Assembly (NCBI RefSeq): GCF_041737375.1
Contig: NZ_JBGSRV010000012.1
Coordinates: forward strand, 1 to 64,000
Direction: 5' to 3'
DNA length: 64,000 nt
From: Vampirovibrio sp041737375
GTDB lineage: Bacteria; Cyanobacteriota; Vampirovibrionia; Vampirovibrionales; Vampirovibrionaceae
In this document: one piece after another, positions 15,878 to 24,741 of the stretch
Position numbering within the stretch: the first letter of the stretch is position 1
How the letters are laid out: each line of letters starts with the position of its first letter
The notes under the pieces: model-generated
Seen by the model: only the letters and a program-made list of their open reading frames with translations
Told to the model about the DNA's origin: nothing
Database searches by the model: none
Translations under genes and position numbers: made by a program

Positions 15878-18589
15878 TTAGCGGGTTTCTACACTCAATG
15901 ATGGATGTTGAAGTGTCAATTGCTCTAAATGCAGCTGAATGGTGGTTACCGCCTGCTGAATATTAGCAGCGTCTTTTCCGCCTGCCTGCGCAAAGTTTGG
16001 CTTGCCACCGCCGCCGCCGCCGCAAACCTGGGCGGCCTGTTTCACCAGCTCTCCGGCTTTAACGCCCTGCTTCACGTACGCATCCGATACACTGGCCACA
16101 AAAGACGCTTTTTGCTCCCCATCGCCAGCCAGCAAAACAATATGAGGACCCAGAGCCTTGGCCAGTTTTTCGGCAATCAGCTTCAGGCCGTCCATATCAT
16201 AGCCTTTTAAAAGGTGAACCAACACCGGATTTTCCGGGTTGATTTGCGCTTGCAGGGTTTTAATTTCCTGCAAGGCGGCTTTATCTTCCAGTTGGCGAAT
16301 CCGTTTTTCTCGGGCTTTCAGCTCATCCACCAGTTTTTGCACTTTGCCGGGCACTTCCTTAACCGGTGTTTTTAAAAGCTCGGCCATATCCCGCATTTCA
16401 GATTCCATTTGTTTGAACTGTTTATAGGCTTTTTCGCCCGCCACCAGCTCAATCCGCCGGATACCGGAGGCAATGGCGCCTTCTGAAACAATTTTAACCA
16501 GGGCGATTTCCCCCAGCTGATGAACGTGGGTGCCGCCGCAAAGCTCTTTGCTGGCTTCTCCGTAAGAAACCACACGCACTTCATCGCCATATTTTTCACC
16601 GGCCATTAAAATAGCGCCGGACAAGCGGGCTTCATCAATGGGCAACAACTCAATCTGGCGAGATACGTTTTCCTGAATCCATTTGTTCATCAGGAATTCA
16701 ATGCGAGAAATCTCTTCCTGCTGCAAGCTTCGGTTAAAGGTAAAGTCGAACCGGGCGCCTTCGGGGGACACACTGGAGCCTGCCTGAGTGACCGAATCGC
16801 CCAATACGGTTCTTAAAGCGCCTTGCAGCAAGTGTGTGGCGGTGTGATGAATGGCGGCCTGCTGACGAGCCACCGGATCGACATGCGCCACAATGGTGCT
16901 GCCTACTTTGAGCCCATTCCCTTGATCGTAAAGGCACTTGTGAACGAACAAGTTGCCCACCTTAATCACGTCATTTACCACCACGGTCAGCCCTTGATAG
17001 CCATCATCGCTGGAGAATGAGCCACGATCGCCCACTTGCCCGCCGGATTCGGCATAAAACGGGGTGGCGTCCAGAATGGCTTCAAACGGCTGATTGGTGC
17101 CGCTCACTTCCTGAACTTCCTGCCCATTAATAATCAGCGCCTTCACCGTGGCCTCTGCGCTGAGGGTGTCGTAGCCGGTAAATTGGGTGCCACCAATGCG
17201 ACTTAGCAACTCACTATACAGCTGATCCTTAACAATGGCGTCTCCCTTGCCCCGAGCCGAACGGGCCTTATCCCGCTGGGCCTTCAAGGCGGATTCAAAA
17301 CCATCCTGATCCAGACTAAACCCTTCTTCCTGAGCGATATCATGGGTTAATTCCAGCGGAAAACCGAAGGTATCGTACAGTTTAAAGACCTCTTCGCCCG
17401 GAACCACCTTTTGGCCTTCTGCTTTCAGGCGCTCCAGTGTTTCTTCCAGAATTTTGGAGCCACGCTCCAGGGTTTCCAGAAAGCGCTTTTCTTCCAGTTT
17501 GATGGTTTCCACAATGTGGTCGTAACGGGTTTTTACTTCTGTGTAAGGGGTTTGATAATGGTTGCGAACCGTGGCCACCAGTTGATACAAAAAAGCATCC
17601 TGAATGCCTAGATATTTTTTGCCGTATCGAACCGCCCGACGCAACAGCATTCTAATAATGTAGCCCCGGCCTTCGTTGCTGGGGGTAATGCCATCGGCCA
17701 CCGCAAAGCTGATGCACCGGATGTGATCGGCCACAATTTTCATGGCCACATCGCTTTGCTCATTCTGCTTATAAGGAATCTTGCACAGTCTGGAAACCTG
17801 ATCCACCAGTGGGAATAACAAGTCCGTTTCAAAGGTGTTGTCTTTGCCCTGAATGACCATGGCAATGCGCTCCAGGCCCATGCCGGTATCTACGTTTTTA
17901 TGCTCCAGGGGTGTTCTTTTGCCTGCCTCATCCTGAAACAGTTCCATAAACACCAGATTCCAGATTTCCACAAAGCGGTCTTCATCCAGCAGGTCGGCGT
18001 TTTGCTCGGGCGAGCCAGCGGGTAACCCGCCTCGATCATAAAATATTTCGGAGCAAGGCCCACAAGGCCCGGTGGGACCCGGAGGCCCCCAGAAATTATC
18101 CTTTTCGCCCCTGCCAATAATCTGGTTGAGCGGAATGCCCGCGATTTCATGCCAAAGTTGGCGGGCTTCATCGTCGTTCTGGAAAACCGTAATCCACAGC
18201 TTTTCTTTGGGTAGGGCTAGTTCTTCGGTAATAAAAGCCCAGGCGCAGGCAATGGCCTCCTGTTTAAAATAGTCTCCAAAGCTGAAGTTGCCCAGCATTT
18301 CAAAAAACGTATGGTGGCGAGGGGTACGGCCTACAAATTCCAAATCGGAGGCCTTGCCGCTGACTCGGGCGCATTTTTGCACGCTCACCACTCGGGGCGG
18401 ATTGGGGGGTGGTTCAATGCCTAAAAAAATGGGAACAAAAGGCAACATGCCCGCCGGGGTTAGCAACACCGTGGGGTTGGAAGGCACCAGGCTGGCGCTG
18501 GGTTGATGCTTGTGTGCATGCTTTTCGGCGAAAAAGCGAATAAATTTTTCTCGGATGGTAGCGCCTGAAAGTGTACCCGAAAGTGCCAT
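15878..18589 (-). CDS. alaS: Alanyl-tRNA synthetase
   Basis: A 903-residue AlaRS of normal length, charging tRNA-Ala. The class II catalytic core is at the N-terminus (FVPIFLG, TPRHHTFFEMLGNFSFGDYF, WGPPGPTGPCGPCSEI). The editing domain carries HHTATHLLQ and the zinc-binding CGGTH (about residues 570-680), and the C-Ala domain ends with VCGGGGGGKPNFAQAGG. GGAGGA precedes the ATG by about 11 bases. It is divergent from the STAS gene. Confidence 0.98.
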   Translation of the reverse strand: MALSGTLSGATIREKFIRFFAEKHAHKHQPSASLVPSNPTVLLTPAGMLPFVPIFLGIEPPPNPPRVVSVQKCARVSGKASDLEFVGRTPRHHTFFEMLGNFSFGDYFKQEAIACAWAFITEELALPKEKLWITVFQNDDEARQLWHEIAGIPLNQIIGRGEKDNFWGPPGPTGPCGPCSEIFYDRGGLPAGSPEQNADLLDEDRFVEIWNLVFMELFQDEAGKRTPLEHKNVDTGMGLERIAMVIQGKDNTFETDLLFPLVDQVSRLCKIPYKQNEQSDVAMKIVADHIRCISFAVADGITPSNEGRGYIIRMLLRRAVRYGKKYLGIQDAFLYQLVATVRNHYQTPYTEVKTRYDHIVETIKLEEKRFLETLERGSKILEETLERLKAEGQKVVPGEEVFKLYDTFGFPLELTHDIAQEEGFSLDQDGFESALKAQRDKARSARGKGDAIVKDQLYSELLSRIGGTQFTGYDTLSAEATVKALIINGQEVQEVSGTNQPFEAILDATPFYAESGGQVGDRGSFSSDDGYQGLTVVVNDVIKVGNLFVHKCLYDQGNGLKVGSTIVAHVDPVARQQAAIHHTATHLLQGALRTVLGDSVTQAGSSVSPEGARFDFTFNRSLQQEEISRIEFLMNKWIQENVSRQIELLPIDEARLSGAILMAGEKYGDEVRVVSYGEASKELCGGTHVHQLGEIALVKIVSEGAIASGIRRIELVAGEKAYKQFKQMESEMRDMAELLKTPVKEVPGKVQKLVDELKAREKRIRQLEDKAALQEIKTLQAQINPENPVLVHLLKGYDMDGLKLIAEKLAKALGPHIVLLAGDGEQKASFVASVSDAYVKQGVKAGELVKQAAQVCGGGGGGKPNFAQAGGKDAANIQQAVTTIQLHLEQLTLQHPSLSVETR

Positions 18590-18710
18590 GGTGCGAGGAT
18601 TCCTCCAATACTTTGCCTTCAGTGTAACCGAGGGGCATGGAAATATCTACTACATCTGGAGGATTCTGGGTTTTCATTTGCATGGCTTTGTATGCTCTTG
18701 TGCAAAAAAA

Positions 18711-18719
18711 TGGGATAAT
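18711..18719 (+). promoter_or_regulatory. Extended -10 promoter element of the STAS gene
   Basis: TGGGATAAT matches the extended -10 form (TGn followed by a TATAAT-like hexamer). No good -35 was found, which this type tolerates. It lies about 37 bases before the STAS start codon. Confidence 0.45.
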
Positions 18720-18756
18720 ACAATGCAATGGTTCGGGTATTTTAAGGGAGTGGCCA

Positions 18757-19098
18757 ATGAGTTCAGAAACCAAAATCAATAGCCGTGACAGTGGCGGCAA
18801 AACCATTGTGGACATTGAAACCCAGAACGTCGATTTTCGTAACTGCGAAGCCATTAAGTCTTCGGTGGCCGGGTTTGTGTCCCAAGGGCAAAAAAATATA
18901 TTGTTAAATCTCAGCAAAGTCAATTTTATGGATAGCTCCGGGCTGGGTGTCATTTTATTTTGCAAACGGGCTTGTGATGAAGCAGGCGGTAGCTTTGGCG
19001 CCTTTGGTCTGCAAAATTATGTGAATAATCTGGTGAACCTGACCAACCTGAACAAGACCATTGATATCTACAACAATGAGTCTGAGGCGGTTTGCTAA
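18757..19098 (+). CDS. STAS-domain anti-sigma factor antagonist
   Basis: A 113-residue single STAS domain, the SpoIIAA/RsbV type that binds an anti-sigma kinase when unphosphorylated. The phosphorylation loop FMDSSGLGVILFCKRA (Ser60/Ser61) is intact. The start at 18757 follows GGGAG by 6 bases; a longer upstream frame lacks a site and crosses the promoter. No partner kinase or sigma factor is nearby, so the pathway it controls (sigma factor or other output) is unknown. Confidence 0.9.
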   Translation: MSSETKINSRDSGGKTIVDIETQNVDFRNCEAIKSSVAGFVSQGQKNILLNLSKVNFMDSSGLGVILFCKRACDEAGGSFGAFGLQNYVNNLVNLTNLNKTIDIYNNESEAVC

Positions 19099-19142
19099 GG
19101 TCGCCTCTTGTTGCCATAGCTTTTTGACGTTTGAGTCGGGTT

Positions 19143-19787
19143 TTAAAATCGCTCTTCTCTCGGCTTTAGAATATTTAAGGGCTGATCCAGAATAATGGTC
19201 CAGTGTTCTCCGGGCGGGATGGTAATGTGCTTGCCCATGGCTCTGGGGCCGCCATAAACCACTTTGTTGTACTCGCCGATGCCGGTTACCCGCTGCGTTG
19301 AAAGCATGGCTTTGGTGCCTTGGGTGAGTTGCCCACCCCAGGTATGATCGGCACGATCCGTTCTGACATGGGCCACAATGGGTAATTTTTCCCCGTTTTC
19401 CAGAATGATTTCATTGAAAATCACCGACAGTACGGCGTCTTTGCCTTCAAATGGGGCTTCCAGTCGAATGATTTTGCCCATAAATCTTGTGTTTTTAGGA
19501 ATAATCAGCTCTTCATACAGGTAAAGTTTTTGAGTGGCAATGGCTTCCACCGGATCCTCGGCCTGGCTAACCTCGGTGCTGATGGGGGTTTGAATGAGTA
19601 CATGGAAGGCGGTACCGGGGGCCAGGGCGTAGTTGATGAACCGGGGATCCGGCTCAGAGCGCTTGACCGGCGGGGAAATCTTAATCAGGGAGGTGTCCAT
19701 GCCAAAAGCGGGCAGGCTCAGCCCTACTAAAAAAACACTGAGGGCCATTTGAAAATAAGGCGGTTTTAAAGGTGGTTTTAAAAACAT
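19143..19787 (-). CDS. Exported hypothetical protein, 214 residues
   Basis: Not recognised with confidence. There is a signal peptide (MALSVFLVGLSLPAFGM, which may start at an internal Met near residue 14). The mature part is rich in beta strands: an APGTAFHVLIQTPISTEV segment, then IPKNTRFMGKIIRLEAP, LENGEKLPIVAHV and PPGEHWTIILDQPL. This pattern recalls soluble beta-domains that appear in VirB10/TrbI-like C-termini and in unrelated exported proteins, but it is too weak for a call. It probably sits in the periplasm or envelope. It is divergent from the J-domain gene. Confidence 0.65.
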   Translation of the reverse strand: MFLKPPLKPPYFQMALSVFLVGLSLPAFGMDTSLIKISPPVKRSEPDPRFINYALAPGTAFHVLIQTPISTEVSQAEDPVEAIATQKLYLYEELIIPKNTRFMGKIIRLEAPFEGKDAVLSVIFNEIILENGEKLPIVAHVRTDRADHTWGGQLTQGTKAMLSTQRVTGIGEYNKVVYGGPRAMGKHITIPPGEHWTIILDQPLNILKPREERF

Positions 19788-19882
19788 GAAGGGCGCTCGG
19801 GTTGTTTCTCTCCATTGTAATCAGGCGTTGCTAAGGTGCCAACCTGTGCTTGGGGGATATTGGGCGGGGATGGTATTCTGTC

Positions 19883-20761
19883 ATGATGACCCGACCTGCT
19901 TTTTTTAATGAATACCCCCTGCCCGTTTTCGCTTACCTGTCCACCGACACCAAGCGGCAGCTGGAATCCTATTTGCAAACGGGCAATAGCGATTTCAGGC
20001 ATAAAAAACTGCTGGAATTTTTTAAATCCATCGATTGGCTGGATGCCGCCGGGTTGGCGCACGATCGGTTGCTACAAAAGCTAAGCGCCTCGTTGCAACG
20101 GCAACTTTTTCGGGAAATTGACGATTACCGCCGGGAAAAGATGAGCAACCGGGTAGAAAGCGCTGAAAAGCGGGAGCAGTACAAGTTGCGGGTGTTTGAG
20201 TATTTTCGGGCCAAAATACCCGCATCGGATAAAACCTTGCTGGAAAACCTGCGGGACTATGAGCTTGATTTAACGGGCCGGGATGTGAACTGGCGGCATT
20301 ACTTTACGCTGGATTCTTTCAAGAAAATTGACGCTTTTATACAAGCCACTCATGAAGAGCGGCTGGCCTGGTTTTCCAAATTTCGGCAAGATGTGGAAAC
20401 CTATAAAAAAAATTACGATAAAATTTACAACGCCAACTACACGGCTGAGGCCGAGCGGGGCTTCACCTTTGATGACTGGTGCGACATGATGGGCGATGAG
20501 GCCCCTGGCGTCAAGCAATCCCGGCAAAAGCAGGCCGGAAAACCACATGCGTCCAAGCCCGGTACTCTCGTGGAACAGGCGTATCAAACCCTGGAAATGC
20601 CGGTTGGGGCTTCGCCTGAGCAGGTTAAAAAGCAATTCCGGCAGATGACCTTGCGACACCATCCCGATTTGCCCAGCGGCAGCGAGGAAAAAATGAAGGC
20701 GCTGGTTGGCGCTTATCAGCAACTTCAGCGCTATTGGGCCACGGTATCGGTGGCATTGTAG
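19883..20761 (+). CDS. Protein with C-terminal J domain
   Basis: About 292 residues. The last ~65 form a J domain (YQTLEMPVGASPEQVKKQFR, then LRHHPDLPSGSEEKMKAL) with the HPD tripeptide that stimulates DnaK ATPase. The first ~220 residues are charged and helical, with a VNWRHYFTLDSFKKIDAFIQ segment, and match no family I recognise. The C-terminal J position is unlike DnaJ, where it is first. Two adjacent ATGs (19883, 19886) are possible; an upstream TTG at 19850 is less likely. It may be a specialised co-chaperone recruiting Hsp70 to one client. Confidence 0.75.
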   Translation: MMTRPAFFNEYPLPVFAYLSTDTKRQLESYLQTGNSDFRHKKLLEFFKSIDWLDAAGLAHDRLLQKLSASLQRQLFREIDDYRREKMSNRVESAEKREQYKLRVFEYFRAKIPASDKTLLENLRDYELDLTGRDVNWRHYFTLDSFKKIDAFIQATHEERLAWFSKFRQDVETYKKNYDKIYNANYTAEAERGFTFDDWCDMMGDEAPGVKQSRQKQAGKPHASKPGTLVEQAYQTLEMPVGASPEQVKKQFRQMTLRHHPDLPSGSEEKMKALVGAYQQLQRYWATVSVAL

Positions 20762-20806
20762 CGGCAATGCTCGTGTAACACTTTGTGTCAACTTGATCCG
20801 CCCGCT

Positions 20807-20835
20807 TTGCCCGCCGATCCTAAAATTCATATAAT
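20807..20835 (+). promoter_or_regulatory. Sigma-70 promoter of the gene at 20862
   Basis: TTGCCC and a perfect TATAAT are separated by 17 bases, 26 bases upstream of the start codon. Confidence 0.65.
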
Positions 20836-20861
20836 GGGGCAATCGGCAGGGAGAGGTTCCA

Positions 20862-21362
20862 ATGCAATATTCATACGAAAGCTGGCTTAATCAGCCGCTT
20901 GACAATGCTGAGGCCCTTGAAGCCCCTGAAAATCCGTCTCAGGCTGAAAATTTGAATGCCAGTGAGGCCGCTCAAAGCTTTCCGTTTTCTGAAGATTTAA
21001 AAGCATTGGAACAAAACCTGCCTCTGAGCTTTGATGAAGGTTTGCAAGCCTATCGCCAACATCAGGGACCGCTTCAGGCGGGCCTCAGCCTTTCAGATTC
21101 AGCCGAGCAAGCCCATTGGGAAGATTTGGCCAAACTGGTGGCCGATCATGTGCTGGCCTACATGCTGGATAATCCACTCCAGAATGAGCTTCAGGATTTA
21201 CGCCTTCAAAATGGTCAACACTATCAGGATAATCGGCGAATGGCGGAGCAGGTGCGAAAGCTGGTGGCGGAAAACACTCAATTACGCACGGCTTTGCATC
21301 AGGCGGAAAAAGCGCTGAGCCATTTTCATCCGGTGGCAGGTGGCCTTTACGTGAAACGGTAA
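20862..21362 (+). CDS. Hypothetical protein with coiled coil, 166 residues
   Basis: No family recognised. The first ~60 residues are acidic and low in structure (NAEALEAPENPSQAENL). Residues about 85-115 look like an amphipathic helix (WEDLAKLVADHVLAYML), and about 115-155 form a predicted coiled coil (MAEQVRKLVAENTQLRTALH). There is no signal peptide. A strong promoter and GGGAGAGG before the ATG support a real gene. It stands alone before the gene-poor region. Confidence 0.75.
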   Translation: MQYSYESWLNQPLDNAEALEAPENPSQAENLNASEAAQSFPFSEDLKALEQNLPLSFDEGLQAYRQHQGPLQAGLSLSDSAEQAHWEDLAKLVADHVLAYMLDNPLQNELQDLRLQNGQHYQDNRRMAEQVRKLVAENTQLRTALHQAEKALSHFHPVAGGLYVKR

Positions 21363-21384
21363 CCGCTGGCTTTACGCTGCAGGC

Positions 21385-21414
21385 CAAAAAGAAAGGCACC
21401 CGCAAAGGTGCCTA
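21385..21414 (-). terminator. Rho-independent terminator on the minus strand
   Basis: On the minus strand, AGGCACC and GGTGCCT form a perfect stem around TTTGCG, followed by TTTCTTTTT. No annotated minus-strand gene ends here, which points to an unseen transcript from the gene-poor region. On the plus strand the T-run is missing. Confidence 0.6.
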
Positions 21415-21416
21415 TA

Positions 21417-21449
21417 GAAGAGAGAGAAGAAGAGAGAGAGAAAGAAAGC
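21417..21449. repeat. 33-base polypurine GA-rich tract
   Basis: An uninterrupted run of A and G made of GA and GAA units directly follows the 20862 gene and the hairpin. Such tracts are prone to slippage and can form triplex structures. Confidence 0.85.
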
Positions 21450-22065
21450 GTTTCATCATTCATAAAAAGAATGAGTTGATAGCCGTTGTCCGGGGTCAGG
21501 TCAACGCATACCGTTACACCTGCCGGTTCATACTGGTTTAAAATCAATGTCCGCCAGCCGTTGTTAAGTCGCTCATCAGGGCTTTGGGCCAACAATGCCG
21601 CCTGCCCCTCAATGCAAAATGTTCTGTTCGTGTGATGGTTCACTGTAATGCCTGATTAAGCCGAACTGCTTTAATCAATGCCGATGAACCGCTCCAGACG
21701 GTTTTGAAACCCAGTGGCCACACCCAACCGGGTGACGACCCACCCGTCTGAACATTCGGTTTGAAAAACCTGAACCACGTTTACACTCCACACACACATA
21801 CACCCTGTACACCCTATTTCGATGACCAGCCGTTCAACCGGCAGTGCCAGTTGCTATGTTTAAATAAAAACAATTAATCGTTTCGGATTTCCTAAAGTTT
21901 GCGAAATGTAAATTCGGGAAATCCAAAATCCGGTGGGTCGGGTCCTGAATCAGGCCCGCTTTGGTCCGCTGGAAGCGTTGCTCAGCCGTTGAACCCGATG
22001 ACCGGCTTTTATGGGAAATCCCATGTCCGAATGGCGTCACTCGTATTACTATAGTTGTAGCCTCA

Positions 22066-22095
22066 TTGTCAGCCTTGCCGTGGTTGATGGATAAT
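22066..22095 (+). promoter_or_regulatory. Putative sigma-70 promoter of resB-ccsA
   Basis: TTGTCA and GATAAT are separated by 18 bases, about 45 bases before the resB start codon. Confidence 0.5.
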
Positions 22096-22139
22096 ACTGC
22101 CAAACCCTTCACCGCCCCACCCTAATTTGAGAATCGTCC

Positions 22140-23690
22140 ATGAGTCTCACCCAAGCCGCTCAATCCAATGCCTCCACCCTGGAAGTGACCTCCCGTCAGC
22201 CCCGAAAGAAAACATTTCCTGAAAAAGTATGGGACATGCTGGCCTGCTTTCGTTCGGTGCAGTTGGCCATTGTGCTGCTCTCCTTATTGGCGCTGGCCAC
22301 CATGGCCGGTGTTCTCCTGCCGCAGGAAGGCATTGTGGACATCCTGCAAATCAAGCGGGATTTTGGACCCAATTACCGGCTTTTCAAGGCCATGGGCTTG
22401 TTTAACGTGTATTCGTCTTACTGGTTTGTGGCGCTGGAAGTGTTGTTTTTCTTTAACCTGCTGTTTGGCAGCTTCCAGTGGTTAAAGCCCGCCTTTTTGG
22501 CGGCGACTCGCAACACGTTTTTTAGCGCTTCTTACATTGAAAACAGCCCCCAGCGGCTGGTGCTGCAATCGCCAGAATCTATGGAGGCCACTTCGGGTCG
22601 GGTGACGGCCTGGTTGCGGAAAAATCGCTATACGGTTCACCCTGCGCCTGATAAAAATCAGGGCCAAAATGCTGAAACCCGTTTGTTATATGCCACCAAG
22701 GGTAACCTGTTTCGGTTTGGGGCCGTGATTGTTCACACGGGCATCCTGTTGATGCTGGTTTCCTCGGTGTATGGGGTTTTCTTTGGGTTTAAGGCCCAAA
22801 AGCTGGCGGTGCCCGGTGAAACCTTCGCCTTGCCGGATTCCCAGATGTTTAGAACCAACATTGAACCCGCCTTGTGGCTGGGATCAATTCCCGACTGGAA
22901 GGTTCGGGTCAATGATTTTCGCATTGAATACTATCCTGAAGGCGAGGCCCCGGATAACACGGCGGTGGTTAAACAGTACTTTGCCGATTTGTCCATTATT
23001 AACAAGCAGGGCCAGGAAACCAAACGGGAAGTGATTTCGGTAAACCACCCCTTAGCGGTGGATGATACGGTGTTGTATCAAGCCAGTTTTAACCCCACCG
23101 GCAAGTTGTTTGTGCAAGTGGATGGCCGGGCCATGACGCTGAATACCAATACCCAGTTTATGAACCGCCCGGTGAGCATGACGGAATTGCCCAACGGGCG
23201 CGTGTTATTGGTGTTTCCATTTTTTGTGCAACAGGACCCGGATGTGACCCGCAACAACGTGGTGGTTTTCCTTCGGGATGCCAAAGGTTTTGTGGGCGCT
23301 CAACCCGGTAAAATGCCGCCCAACATTCGCTTGCGGGAGGGGCAGTCCGGCACGTTGGCTGGCATGCGCTTTACCTATGTTCGGCCTGAAATCGCCACGG
23401 GGCTGCAAATTAAAAAAGGGCCGGAAGTGCCGTGGATGTACCTGTCTTACATTATTATTATTTGTGGCACCATTATGTGCATTTTTACCCAGCGGCAAGT
23501 CTGGGTGGCGGTACGGGCGGCTACCGATAATCAACCCGCCCGCTTGGCCTTGACCTTCAAGACCAAGAAAGCGAAGTTAAGCTTTATGAAAGAGTTACAG
23601 CGCTTGCAGGTGGATTTTCGCAACGCTGGTTATGGCAATGTCACCGCAGCCCCGGTTAAGCCGGTGGATAAAATGCCGGTACTCACTTGA
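22140..23690 (+). CDS. resB: Cytochrome c biogenesis protein ResB/Ccs1
   Basis: A 516-residue ResB-family protein, one half of the System II machinery that carries heme across the membrane and attaches it to apocytochromes c. Family features are two early membrane helices (LAIVLLSLLALATMAGVLLP and a YWFVALEVLFFFNLLFGS region), a helix near residue 200 (FGAVIVHTGILLMLVSSVYG), a large extracytoplasmic domain, and a last helix (WMYLSYIIIICGTIMCIFT). It is followed after 23 bases by ccsA, its partner. The two form an operon with a promoter upstream and a terminator after ccsA. Confidence 0.93.
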   Translation: MSLTQAAQSNASTLEVTSRQPRKKTFPEKVWDMLACFRSVQLAIVLLSLLALATMAGVLLPQEGIVDILQIKRDFGPNYRLFKAMGLFNVYSSYWFVALEVLFFFNLLFGSFQWLKPAFLAATRNTFFSASYIENSPQRLVLQSPESMEATSGRVTAWLRKNRYTVHPAPDKNQGQNAETRLLYATKGNLFRFGAVIVHTGILLMLVSSVYGVFFGFKAQKLAVPGETFALPDSQMFRTNIEPALWLGSIPDWKVRVNDFRIEYYPEGEAPDNTAVVKQYFADLSIINKQGQETKREVISVNHPLAVDDTVLYQASFNPTGKLFVQVDGRAMTLNTNTQFMNRPVSMTELPNGRVLLVFPFFVQQDPDVTRNNVVVFLRDAKGFVGAQPGKMPPNIRLREGQSGTLAGMRFTYVRPEIATGLQIKKGPEVPWMYLSYIIIICGTIMCIFTQRQVWVAVRAATDNQPARLALTFKTKKAKLSFMKELQRLQVDFRNAGYGNVTAAPVKPVDKMPVLT

Positions 23691-23713
23691 ATTAGCACGT
23701 GGAGGCGTCAATT

Positions 23714-24637
23714 ATGGTTTTTCATCAGGATTGGGAGCAAAACTGGTACTATACCGCCCTCACCTTAACGGCGGTGGCACTGGTGTTTTACTTGCTGCAT
23801 GCCATTAAACCCAAAACCGCCTTCCGGGAAGCGGGCTGGGGCAGCATGGTTCTGTCAGTTCTGTGTTTGGTGGGTTCCATGGTGGTTCGCTCTCAAAACG
23901 CCCAGTATTTCGCGTTGTCCAATATGTATGAATCGCTGCTTTCGGTCTGCATTGGCTTGCAGTTGTCCTTTGTGGTGCTGGATCGCTGGTTTAAGTTGCG
24001 TACCCTGGGCTTGCCGGTGGCCATCATGCTCATAGGCTCCCTGTTGTATAACCTGAGCCTGCCCACCGATATTCATCCCTTGCAACCCGCCTTGCAAAGC
24101 TATTGGCGCAGTATTCATGTGCCGATTATTTTGTTGTCTTACGCCCTGTTTACCCTGGCTTTTCTCAGTTCGCTGGTTTTTTTGGTGAAAGATACATTCT
24201 TTACCCCCAAATCATCCAAATCTTCGGGCAACGCCGGGCAGCTGAGTCCGGCCTTGGCAGGCATGAACGCTTATCTGGATGAAAATCAGTCGATGAATTT
24301 AGAAATGGACCTGATTCAGGACAAGGCCAACGTGTACGATGAAATTACTTACCGTTGCGTGGCTTTTGGCTTTCCCTTGCTAACGCTGGGTATTATTTTG
24401 GGTGGCATGTGGGCCAATGAAGCCTGGGGCAACTACTGGAGCTGGGACCCCAAGGAATCCATGAGCCTGGTGACCTTGCTGGGCTACGGGGTGTACTTGC
24501 ACATGCGAATTAACGGAGAGCATAGCCCTCGGGCCTTGGCGCTGGTTTCGGTGAGCGGCTTTTTGTTAATGCTGGTTACCTATTTTGGGGTAAACCTGAT
24601 GGGCTTGGGCTTGCACTCCTACGGCAAAATTGGCTAA
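23714..24637 (+). CDS. ccsA: Cytochrome c biogenesis protein CcsA/ResC
   Basis: A 307-residue polytopic protein with about eight membrane helices and the tryptophan-rich heme-handling motif WGNYWSWDPKE of the CcmC/CcsA family. Conserved His residues flank the motif (SIHVPIILLSY before, HSYGKIG at the end). It forms the heme-channel synthase with ResB. The ATG at 23714 follows GGAGG by 8 bases; the in-frame GTG at 23699 is less likely. The System II set fits Cyanobacteriota and several other phyla. Confidence 0.94.
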   Translation: MVFHQDWEQNWYYTALTLTAVALVFYLLHAIKPKTAFREAGWGSMVLSVLCLVGSMVVRSQNAQYFALSNMYESLLSVCIGLQLSFVVLDRWFKLRTLGLPVAIMLIGSLLYNLSLPTDIHPLQPALQSYWRSIHVPIILLSYALFTLAFLSSLVFLVKDTFFTPKSSKSSGNAGQLSPALAGMNAYLDENQSMNLEMDLIQDKANVYDEITYRCVAFGFPLLTLGIILGGMWANEAWGNYWSWDPKESMSLVTLLGYGVYLHMRINGEHSPRALALVSVSGFLLMLVTYFGVNLMGLGLHSYGKIG

Positions 24638-24687
24638 ATAGCCTTGCTTGTTGAAATTTAAGCTCGTAAAAATAAAACCAAAAAGTT

Positions 24688-24723
24688 AAAAAGCCCGATG
24701 CCAAACAGGTACCGGGCTTTTTT
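24688..24723 (+). terminator. Rho-independent terminator after ccsA
   Basis: AAAAAGCCCG and CGGGCTTTTTT form the stem around a partly paired loop. The A-tract on the other side allows it to serve the converging ankyrin gene too. Confidence 0.85.
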
Positions 24724-24741
24724 GAAGCGCTTTAGGTCGAT

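Larger units (their letters stand above)
21363..22139. other. Gene-poor region with polypurine tract
   Basis: These 777 bases hold no convincing gene. Seen are a hairpin at 21396-21414 that is a good terminator on the minus strand, a 33-base uninterrupted purine run (21417-21449), a CA-rich stretch near 21786-21815, and the resB promoter at 22066-22095. Two minus-strand frames (21347-21643 and 21834-22112) lack ribosome binding sites. A small RNA on the minus strand ending at the terminator is possible but unproven. Confidence 0.5.

Noticed and set aside
19143..19787. VirB10/TrbI-like component of a type IV secretion system
   Set aside because: Only a loose beta-strand pattern supports it. 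There are no other secretion genes nearby and no clear family motif.
21347..21643. 98-codon minus-strand frame in the gene-poor region
   Set aside because: It starts at GTG with no ribosome binding site, runs through the terminator hairpin and the purine tract (giving a Ser/Leu-rich segment), and overlaps the end of the plus-strand gene.
21834..22112. 92-codon minus-strand frame upstream of resB
   Set aside because: No ribosome binding site, no recognisable family, and it crosses the resB promoter.
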